Assembly (NCBI GenBank): GCA_002397155.1
Contig: DGZR01000079.1
Coordinates: forward strand, 424-64,423
Source of the DNA: Firmicutes bacterium UBA4975
GTDB taxonomy: Bacteria > Bacillota > Proteinivoracia > UBA4975
DNA length: 64,000 nucleotides
Direction of reading: 5' to 3'
Numbering within the stretch: the first letter of the stretch is position 1; every line of letters starts with the position of its first letter. The translations under genes and the position numbers were made by a program. The notes under the pieces are model-generated. The model saw only the letters and a list, made by a program, of their open reading frames with translations. It was not told the DNA's origin and made no database searches. Shown here in pieces: positions 7,982 through 14,528 of this stretch.

Positions 7982-8908
7982 ATGAGGATTACTGTGATCG
8001 GTGCCGGGGCCATGGGCTCTCTTTACGGAGCAAAACTGGCGCAGGCAGGCAATGAGGTGACGATGGTCGATGTGGTTCCCGCCGTGGTCGAGGCTATCAG
8101 CAGTCGGGGCCTTATCCTTGAAGAGGGTCAAGTCCAGCACAACCTATCGGTCAAAGCCTGTTTTGGCCAAGAGCTAAAAGAGCCCGCTGAGCTCGTCATT
8201 TTATTCACCAAGACGATGCATTCACGTGCCGCTTTAGATAGCGTCAAAGAAGTGCTTGATAAAAAGACTTGCCTATTGTCTGTGCAGAACGGTCTGGGCA
8301 ATATCGAACTGATCAGCGAATACCTGCCAATCACTCAAGTGATAGTCGGCACAACCATGTTCGACAGCTTTTTACTGGGGCCCGGCCATGTGCGCACTAG
8401 CAGCAGCGGCCTGATGAGCATCATGTCCGCCGACGGGGTAAAAAACGACCGGGTAGTATTGATGAACGAGCTGTTTAATACTGCAGGTCTATCCTGCGCT
8501 ATCGTGGAAAACATTATGGAAGCCATTTGGGAAAAGGTGGCCTTTAACGCCGCGACCAATACCCTGGCTGCTTTGACCCGTTTGCCCGACGGCCTTACTA
8601 TTGGCACCGATGAGACAAGGGAGCTGGCTCAAAAAATCGCCAAAGAGGTGGTCATGGTTGCCAGAGCCAGCGGCGTAAACGCTTCGGAAGAAAAAGTACT
8701 CGGCAAACTGGGAATTACGGTAGCGGAACACGGAAACCACTTTCCCTCAATGGGCCAGGATATTTTGCGGAAAAGCCAAACAGAAATTGAGTCGATTAAC
8801 GGCGCAGTCTACAGAATCGCTCAGACTTTGGGCCTGGAGGTTCCATACACCGAAACGATGTACCGCCTAGTGAGGACGATAGAGAAGAACTACGCCAAAC
8901 AAATGTAA
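7982..8908 (+). CDS. Ketopantoate reductase (PanE/ApbA) family oxidoreductase
   Basis: The 308-residue protein starts ITVIGAGAMGSLYGAKLAQAG, a Rossmann NAD(P)-binding motif. It continues with VILFTKTMHS (about residue 75), a conserved catalytic-region lysine in EAIWEKVAFNAATN (about 180), and a C-terminal helical domain with GNHFPSMGQDIL that matches the PanE HxxSMxQD motif. It lies between butyrate kinase and phosphate butyryltransferase in the same operon. Its job here is therefore more likely to be NAD(P)H-dependent reduction of a branched 2-oxoacid than pantothenate synthesis, though that is an inference. A GGGAG site lies six bases before the ATG. Confidence 0.82.
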   Translation: MRITVIGAGAMGSLYGAKLAQAGNEVTMVDVVPAVVEAISSRGLILEEGQVQHNLSVKACFGQELKEPAELVILFTKTMHSRAALDSVKEVLDKKTCLLSVQNGLGNIELISEYLPITQVIVGTTMFDSFLLGPGHVRTSSSGLMSIMSADGVKNDRVVLMNELFNTAGLSCAIVENIMEAIWEKVAFNAATNTLAALTRLPDGLTIGTDETRELAQKIAKEVVMVARASGVNASEEKVLGKLGITVAEHGNHFPSMGQDILRKSQTEIESINGAVYRIAQTLGLEVPYTETMYRLVRTIEKNYAKQM

Positions 8909-8925
8909 AGGCGGGGGAGAAGAGA

Positions 8926-9828
8926 ATGTATACAACCATCCAGGAAGTCATTGAGGCTGCTAAAGCACGCTCCGGGGACAAAGTGGTAGCGCTAGCCTCG
9001 GCCCACGATAAAGACCTCCTTGTCTGCGCTGCTGAAGCGCGGGAAATAGGACTTTGCCGGTTCGTGCTCATCGGAGATAAAGGAAAAATCAACTTTTTTC
9101 TAAAGGAAATTGGTCAGTGCGAGCAGGATTGGGATATTGTTGATGAGAAAGACGCGGAAAAAGCAGCTAGCCTAGCAGTCGGGATGGTTCGCCAAGGGCA
9201 GGCCCACATGCCAATGAAGGGTATCTTACCCACTGCCGTCTTTATGCGGGAGATTCTCAATAAGGAAAGGGGCCTGCTCGATCCCGGGTCCTATGTTTCT
9301 GCAGTGACAATCGCCGAGTTACCAAGGGAAGGGCGTCTCATGTTGGTAAGCGATCAGGCCATGTCCATTGCTCCGGATTACAAAGACAAAGTAAAGATTA
9401 CCCAGAACGCCGTTAAGCTTGCGCACGACCTCGGTTTTGCCTGCCCAAAAATCGCTTTTTTGGCCCCGGTTGAAAGCGTCAATCCCGCCATTCAGTCCTG
9501 TGTCGAAGCGGCAATGCTGGCGAAAGCTGCTGACCGCGGTCAGTTTGGCGCCTGCATCGGCGAGGGTCCCCTGGCGCTGGATGTGGCGGTTTCTGCCGAA
9601 GCGGCTCGAATCAAAGGTCTAAAGCGGCGATATGATGGACCGGCTGATATTCTGATTGTCCCGGATCTAAATTCCGGTAACATTTTGGACAAGGCTATGC
9701 GCTACCTGGCCCATTTGAAAACCGGCAGTATGCTCTTGGGGCCCAGGGTACCGGTAATCGCTACCTCAAGATCTGATACTCCAGAAACTAAGCTAGCTTC
9801 AATTGCTTTTGCCCTCGTAAGTGTTTAG
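8926..9828 (+). CDS. ptb: Phosphate butyryltransferase
   Basis: The 300-residue protein fits the phosphate acetyl/butyryltransferase family and the usual Ptb length. Recognisable segments are VVALASAHDKDLLVCAAEA (about residues 21-39), GILPTAVFMREILNKERGL (about 98-116), ALDVAVSAEAARIKG (about 210) and VPDLNSGNILDKAMRYLA (about 243). It converts acyl-CoA and phosphate to acyl phosphate, which Buk uses to make ATP. The ptb and buk genes are split by the ketopantoate-reductase-like gene rather than adjacent as in the classical clostridial operon. It is the last gene before the terminator at 9942. Confidence 0.9.
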   Translation: MYTTIQEVIEAAKARSGDKVVALASAHDKDLLVCAAEAREIGLCRFVLIGDKGKINFFLKEIGQCEQDWDIVDEKDAEKAASLAVGMVRQGQAHMPMKGILPTAVFMREILNKERGLLDPGSYVSAVTIAELPREGRLMLVSDQAMSIAPDYKDKVKITQNAVKLAHDLGFACPKIAFLAPVESVNPAIQSCVEAAMLAKAADRGQFGACIGEGPLALDVAVSAEAARIKGLKRRYDGPADILIVPDLNSGNILDKAMRYLAHLKTGSMLLGPRVPVIATSRSDTPETKLASIAFALVSV

Positions 9829-9941
9829 GCTGTAGCTGGGCACGGATCTGATCGATTAGTAAACTCTGGCACAATCGGCCCATAGCCTTTTTCCAATTGG
9901 GCATTGAAAAAGCCCTTGGCCAGAACAATTTTCTATGCTAA

Positions 9942-9966
9942 AGGACGCTGGGACAGCGTTCTTTTT
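9942..9966 (+). terminator. Rho-independent terminator after the por-buk-ptb operon
   Basis: AGGACGCTG (9942-9950) pairs with CAGCGTTCT (9954-9962), one pair being G-U, with a GGA loop and a following T-run. Confidence 0.75.
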
Positions 9967-10210
9967 CATTTACGGCGGTTCATTAAAGGAGCCGGGAAGT
10001 CTCCTCGCGAATTACACAGGGTATGGTACAAATTTTAGTGTAACGGCGTGCGAGCTATACTCAAGGTGGCCTAGGGTAAATGCTTTCCACCCTCCCTACC
10101 CGCGTGTCAGCCCTCAAGCCGGGATTAAACCTTCCGTAAATTGTTCGAGTTCAGATAGAAGGGTGACCAGAAAAAAAGACGATGATTATAAAGAGCCTCG
10201 AGTTCACTTT

Positions 10211-10226
10211 TGGCACTATAAATGCA
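10211..10226 (+). promoter_or_regulatory. Candidate sigma-54 promoter 1
   Basis: TGGCAC (10211-10216), five bases, then ATGCA (10222-10226). GG and GC are separated by exactly 10 bases, and the -24 half is a perfect consensus. It is 254 bp upstream of the Nramp-like gene. Confidence 0.55.
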
Positions 10227-10371
10227 GGGGTTCTTTTTCTTGCACTTTAAACAACCCGATGAAGGGATGTGAAGTAAAGATAGTGGACATCCGTTAAAAT
10301 ATTTGACGCTGCAGTATGCTGTCAGTCCGTAAAAAGCCCGGTAAACCGTTACTCTTAGTCTTTAGCATTCG

Positions 10372-10387
10372 TGGCATAAGTTTTGCA
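10372..10387 (+). promoter_or_regulatory. Candidate sigma-54 promoter 2 (best match)
   Basis: TGGCAT (10372-10377), five bases, then TTGCA (10383-10387). This matches the TGGCAC-N5-TTGCW consensus at all but one position with correct 10-base GG-GC spacing. It lies about 90 bp before the start of the Nramp-like transporter. A PrpR-like sigma-54 activator is encoded 4 kb downstream at 14529. Confidence 0.7.
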
Positions 10388-10395
10388 GTAATACA

Positions 10396-10411
10396 TGGTG
10401 CAACGGTTGCA
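10396..10411 (+). promoter_or_regulatory. Candidate sigma-54 promoter 3
   Basis: TGGTGC (10396-10401), five bases, then TTGCA (10407-10411), again with 10 bases between GG and GC. It is only 24 bp after candidate 2, so the two could not be occupied together. Confidence 0.45.
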
Positions 10412-10479
10412 GAAAGGGGTGTACATAGGAACTCTCTAATAGCGTTTCAAGACACTATCTAATATTAAGGAGGCAAATC

Positions 10480-11736
10480 ATGAGTCAAGCAGTGGCTGTC
10501 GAGACAGAGAACTCTGGCAATCGGACTTGGGCGGCACTTAAAAAAATTGGTCCTGCATTTGTATCAGCAACCACAATTTTTGGGCCGGCTTCACTTCTTC
10601 TAGCTGCTTTGGCAGGTGCGTTGTATCGGTACTCCCTGATGTGGGTTGTCGTCTTGGTCTTGGTTGAGCGACTTGTCTATTTTGAAATGGGAACCCGGTT
10701 GGGCATTATGATGCCGCACCATCTGTTGACAACGGCTAGTCGGACATATAACAACAAGTGGATTGGCATAGTGGGGGGCATCGTCAGCTTCCTAAGTTCG
10801 GCTCCATATGCGGCTGGCAATGTCCTGGGTTGTTCTTTAGCGGCGCAGCTCCTCCTGGGCGGCAATCTAGTTGTTTGGGCCATCGGTTTTATGATAGCTG
10901 CAGTATTGATTTTCTTTTTCCGTGGGGTTTACCAGCGCCTAGAAAAGATTGCCTTAATAATGGTTGCCCTGATGCTGGTCACCTTTCTTGCAACCTTGGC
11001 ATTTTCCGGCTTTTCTGCCGGGGAAGCAGCTAAAGGTTTAATTCCAGGTGCAATGGCGGCACCACCCTTACTTTTGGCGATATCGATCTTTTCAACTAAC
11101 CAGAGCGCAATGGGTTTCACCCAAGTTTACTTTGTCCGGGGGAAAAAATACACCCCCAAGGATTTAAAAGACGCACGTTTTGACCACATCCTTTCAAGCG
11201 TACTTCTAAGCGTAATAACCGCCGCTATTATGGCAGTTGGCGCTGAGGTCCTTAACCCGGCTGGGATTGTTCCTACCAGCGCGCCCCAGGCAGCCCGCAT
11301 GTTGGAGCCGTTAGTGGGCTCCGGTGCGAAAATATTATTTGGGTTGGGGCTTTTTGGGGCGGCATTTACCTCTCTTTCCGGCCATCCCGTGCTAAATGGC
11401 ATCACTTTGGGCGACGCATTCCAGCGGGCTGACGCCGGTGCTGACTCCCGATTTGCAAAAATTACTGCCTCTGCCCTCGTGATTGTCATGGGTTTATTTG
11501 GAATTCTACCTGTGGCATTTGGCTGGCAGGCCATCAATATTTACTGGATATGTGCCCTGGGAGGATTGATTGGCTATCCGTTTAGAGGGATTATCGCCTT
11601 ATCCTTAGCAAAGCGGAAAGACATAATGAAGGATCTGGCTTTTAACAAAACCTACTTTAAATTCTTGGTAGCGTTTTTCGTCGTTATCTTGGGTTTTGTG
11701 ATTTACTCTTCCTTAAAAAATCTAGGGGTCTTCTAG
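10480..11736 (+). CDS. Nramp-family-like membrane transporter lacking the DPGN metal motif
   Basis: The 418-residue protein has about 11 membrane helices and a layout like Nramp (SLC11) proteins: KKIGPAFVSATTIFGPASLLLAAL in two overlapping blocks at the N-terminus and PLVGSGAKILFGLGLFGAAFT near residue 280. The metal-binding DPGN of TM1 is replaced by FGPAS, and the TM6 Met-Pro-His region reads FSTNQSAMGF, so classical Mn/Fe transport is unlikely. An AAGG-AGG site precedes the ATG by seven bases. It is followed after 67 bases by a DapA-family lyase and preceded by sigma-54 type promoters. I infer transport of the pathway's organic substrate or product. Confidence 0.7.
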   Translation: MSQAVAVETENSGNRTWAALKKIGPAFVSATTIFGPASLLLAALAGALYRYSLMWVVVLVLVERLVYFEMGTRLGIMMPHHLLTTASRTYNNKWIGIVGGIVSFLSSAPYAAGNVLGCSLAAQLLLGGNLVVWAIGFMIAAVLIFFFRGVYQRLEKIALIMVALMLVTFLATLAFSGFSAGEAAKGLIPGAMAAPPLLLAISIFSTNQSAMGFTQVYFVRGKKYTPKDLKDARFDHILSSVLLSVITAAIMAVGAEVLNPAGIVPTSAPQAARMLEPLVGSGAKILFGLGLFGAAFTSLSGHPVLNGITLGDAFQRADAGADSRFAKITASALVIVMGLFGILPVAFGWQAINIYWICALGGLIGYPFRGIIALSLAKRKDIMKDLAFNKTYFKFLVAFFVVILGFVIYSSLKNLGVF

Positions 11737-11803
11737 GATCCATAGAATGTCTTTTCAGGTTTTGCCACATTGGGACGAGAAAAAATCACGAGGAGGTTTC
11801 AGC

Positions 11804-12796
11804 ATGAGTAATAAGTATGACAAGTTGTACGTCGCTTTGGTCACCCCATTCAAGCCAGGAACAGAAGATATCGATTATGACGCATGGCGGAAACTTTTAC
11901 AGTATTGGGGACAAAATCAATTCGTTCAAGCAGGCGGCGGAATTTTGGTAAACCCCGAAGCGGGAGAATGTTTTTACACCACAATAGAAGAGAAGGTTCG
12001 CCTGACTGAAATTGCCCTGGAAGAGTTGGGAGACAAAATGTTTGTCTTTTCAGGGGTCATGCAGCCGACCACTAGGGAAATCGTTAAAGAGGCAAAAGCC
12101 TTAAAGGATATCGGGGTGCACGGTTTGTTTACTCCTCCTCCCATGGGGGCCATGGATATTTCCTCTTCCTGGGATCCCATCTTGTATCCGGAAGTATGGA
12201 CCGATCAGCTTAAGGCCATAACTAACGTCGCTGATCTGCCCATTATCACCCATCCCACCGGGGGCAAGTATTATGGAATCCCGGTGCAAGCAATCCCAGT
12301 TATCCTTGATGAGGTGCCGAATATTATCGGGTGGAAAATGCTCACCTCAGATATTAAGGCTACCGGGCGTGTTTTACGAGAATACAAGAAACGCCATGTC
12401 GGCATTTTCATGGCTGGCGCGTACAAATTCCAGGAAGCCTTTGCCTATGGCTACTTTGACGGCACGGTCAGTGGTTTCTGGAATTATTCCATGGAGATCA
12501 TGTTGCCCTATCTGGAAGCCTGGCGTACTAACGATGTGGTGAAAGCCAGGGAAATTCTTTTCAGCGGGTTTATGGACCTACATGAGTATGTGCTTGGCAC
12601 CGGGGGAGAAATGCGTCTGCATACGGCATACAAGGCGGCTACTTGGCTTCGTGGTTTGATCCCCGACCCCTTTATGCGTGCTCCCCAGAGGAAACTGCGC
12701 CCCGAAGAAGTGCGAAATTTGCGGGACCGCTTGAAAGCCGTCGGATTGGACGTTATCAGCGATAAAGATATCCGCAAAGCCTACCCCACATTCTAA
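11804..12796 (+). CDS. Dihydrodipicolinate synthase/N-acetylneuraminate lyase superfamily protein
   Basis: The 330-residue protein is a DapA/NAL-type TIM barrel: YVALVTPFKPGTEDIDYDAW at the N-terminus (residues about 9-28), GILVNPEAGECFYTT (about 46), GVHGLFTPPP (about 104) and IIGWKMLTSD (about 180), whose Lys should form the Schiff base. The usual YNxP tripeptide carrying the relay Tyr reads ITHPTGG, so that Tyr is missing. A pyruvate-dependent aldolase or dehydratase with altered chemistry is the best description, not lysine biosynthesis. The ATG at 11804 is chosen for its AGGAGG site; the frame is open from 11747. The C-terminal LRPEEVRNLRDRLKAVGL is typical of catabolic members. Confidence 0.75.
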   Translation: MSNKYDKLYVALVTPFKPGTEDIDYDAWRKLLQYWGQNQFVQAGGGILVNPEAGECFYTTIEEKVRLTEIALEELGDKMFVFSGVMQPTTREIVKEAKALKDIGVHGLFTPPPMGAMDISSSWDPILYPEVWTDQLKAITNVADLPIITHPTGGKYYGIPVQAIPVILDEVPNIIGWKMLTSDIKATGRVLREYKKRHVGIFMAGAYKFQEAFAYGYFDGTVSGFWNYSMEIMLPYLEAWRTNDVVKAREILFSGFMDLHEYVLGTGGEMRLHTAYKAATWLRGLIPDPFMRAPQRKLRPEEVRNLRDRLKAVGLDVISDKDIRKAYPTF

Positions 12797-12840
12797 AGGG
12801 AAAGCCAATTAACCACAATCTAATCTGACAGTAGAAAAAG

Positions 12841-12909
12841 GGACATTACTGTCATCGAGTTTTTCGCTGTAGTCTTTCAGTGTACAGGCCAGTGGTGACA
12901 GTAATGTCC
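12841..12909. repeat. 14-bp perfect inverted repeat flanking 41 bp
   Basis: GGACATTACTGTCA (12841-12854) is the exact reverse complement of TGACAGTAATGTCC (12896-12909). The 41 bases between encode nothing. It looks like a tiny non-autonomous element or terminal repeats left by a mobile element. No target-site duplication is evident, and a large regulatory hairpin is the alternative. Confidence 0.5.
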
Positions 12910-12956
12910 ACTCTAATCGAAGATGCTATATTCAACAGGATTTTTTTCAGGGTACT

Positions 12957-14435
12957 TTGCTTGCCGTATCTCGAGGGGTGAAAACAATTAATGATCTAAA
13001 TACAGTCCGCAAGGTAGACAGGATATCCTGGCGTGAATACTTGTCGCTTTTACCATTCGTCGTCCTGGGAGCGCTGGTGGGAGTTCTTTGCCCTTGGCAA
13101 CCGGGATTGAGCATTATCGGCCACCGAGCTTTGATGGGGATTATTATTACGATCGGGCTTTGGGTGTGTAAACCGGGAGGAGTACCCTTCTCGGTTTCGG
13201 GCTGCTTTCTGATGATGTTCTTTTTACTCTGTGGGGTGTCGGGACCAACAGTATTTTCAGGATTCACCAGCAGTTCCCTGTGGGTATTAATACCTGCTCT
13301 GTTTTTTGGGCATGCCCTCAATAAGACAGGGTTGGGAAAGCGGCTGTCTTACTTGGTGATTAAGGCATTTAAACCCACCATGGGAGGACTTATCTTTGCT
13401 TGGGTGGCAATCGGTCTGTTTCTCTCCGCTCTTACACCTTCCATCGCGGTGAGGATAGTGATAATAATGCCACTAGCGAAGGGCAGCGCGGATATTTGCG
13501 GTTTGAAGAAAGGGTCTACCAATAGGGCCTTGTTGTTACTGACCGCGTGGGCCATGGCCCTTCTACCTGGGACCGGCTGGCTCACCGGCACCCTTTTAGG
13601 ACCGGTGATTCTCGGGCTCTATAATTCCTCTCCCAAACTGGCAGGGGTGATCACTTTTGCCTCCTGGAGTAAAGCGGCTTTATTGCCGGTGGCGATAATG
13701 AACATCCTGCTCATTATAGGCAGTTACTTCGTCTTTAGACCCAAGCCAATCCCCGTTCTGGAAAGAGAAGTATTTGTAAAGGAATATGCAAAGCTTGGGC
13801 CAGTGAGAAAAGAAGAGATCATAACAGGTTTCTTGCTGTCCCTCTGTTTTATTCTCTTTGCCACTGGCCAGTTACATGGAATTCCGGACGCAGCTATTTG
13901 CTTGGGAGGCCTTTTTGCCCTTACAGCGGTTGGCATAATCAGGGTTGAAGACATCAGCAAGGGCATTAGCTGGGACCTGCCAATTTTCGTCGGGGTAATC
14001 TTGGGTTTGGGGGCGATTTTTGCTGAAACGGGAATCACCCCCTGGCTTGCTGCCACACTCACGTCGGTTTTGACTCCCGTGGCCCACAATCCCTGGCTTT
14101 TTGTTTTCGCTGTAACCGCAGGCCTGTTTGTTGTAAGATTTTTTGACGTAACCAGTCTAATACTGACTATGGCGATTCTAATCCCGGTAATCCCGGAAAT
14201 GTCGGAAAGGTTTGCCATAAACCCCCTGGTCTGGATTACAATCTTTGTCTTTACCGGCAAGTTCTTTATCATGAGCTACCAAAATATGTTCGCTTTGATT
14301 GGGGAATCCATACTCGGCGGGGACGGTTGGAACAGGAAACAGCTTGCTTTATACGGGACAGTTTATCTTTTCGCCTGTTTGGTGGCATTGGTTGTAGCTG
14401 TCCCATATTGGACAGCATTGGGTTTCTTCAAGTAA
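12957..14435 (+). CDS. DASS/SLC13-type anion:cation symporter
   Basis: The 492-residue membrane protein has about 12-14 helices and resembles divalent anion:sodium symporters: FVVLGALVGVLCPWQP near the N-terminus, FSGFTSSSLWVLIPALFFGHALNKTGLG (two blocks, about residues 100-127), and LIFAWVAIGLFLSALTPSIAVR (about 145-166) equivalent to the SNT-containing loop of this family. A second hairpin lies at MAILIPVIPEM. The TTG at 12957 is uncertain; a GTG at 12978 in the same frame would remove seven residues, and neither has a strong ribosome binding site. It is probably a second carboxylate transporter of the catabolic island. Confidence 0.7.
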   Translation: MLAVSRGVKTINDLNTVRKVDRISWREYLSLLPFVVLGALVGVLCPWQPGLSIIGHRALMGIIITIGLWVCKPGGVPFSVSGCFLMMFFLLCGVSGPTVFSGFTSSSLWVLIPALFFGHALNKTGLGKRLSYLVIKAFKPTMGGLIFAWVAIGLFLSALTPSIAVRIVIIMPLAKGSADICGLKKGSTNRALLLLTAWAMALLPGTGWLTGTLLGPVILGLYNSSPKLAGVITFASWSKAALLPVAIMNILLIIGSYFVFRPKPIPVLEREVFVKEYAKLGPVRKEEIITGFLLSLCFILFATGQLHGIPDAAICLGGLFALTAVGIIRVEDISKGISWDLPIFVGVILGLGAIFAETGITPWLAATLTSVLTPVAHNPWLFVFAVTAGLFVVRFFDVTSLILTMAILIPVIPEMSERFAINPLVWITIFVFTGKFFIMSYQNMFALIGESILGGDGWNRKQLALYGTVYLFACLVALVVAVPYWTALGFFK

Positions 14436-14438
14436 GTT

Positions 14439-14474
14439 AAACGCGCGGCCCGCTGGAAGGCTGCGCGTTTTTAT
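14439..14474 (+). terminator. Rho-independent terminator after the DASS transporter
   Basis: An 11- to 12-bp stem with one mismatch (AAACGCGCGGCC and GGCTGCGCGTTT) is followed by TTTATT. Confidence 0.65.
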
Positions 14475-14528
14475 TGAAGAGGTTTTAGAGGATTCACTGT
14501 CGAAACCTATTGCAAGGAGGTTTACATT

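Larger units (their letters stand above)
9829..10479. other. 651-bp intergenic region carrying sigma-54 type promoter matches
   Basis: After the ptb terminator this stretch is AT-rich and contains no gene I can support. A 120-codon frame at 9935-10297 begins inside the terminator, has no recognisable domain and no good ribosome binding site. The notable content is three sequences with exact sigma-54 -24/-12 spacing, listed separately. The long distance to the next start (10480) would leave room for an upstream activator site. Confidence 0.6.

Noticed and set aside
9935..10297. A 120-codon open frame in the ptb to Nramp-like gap
   Set aside because: It begins inside the ptb terminator, has no ribosome binding site or recognisable domain, and covers a sigma-54 promoter match.
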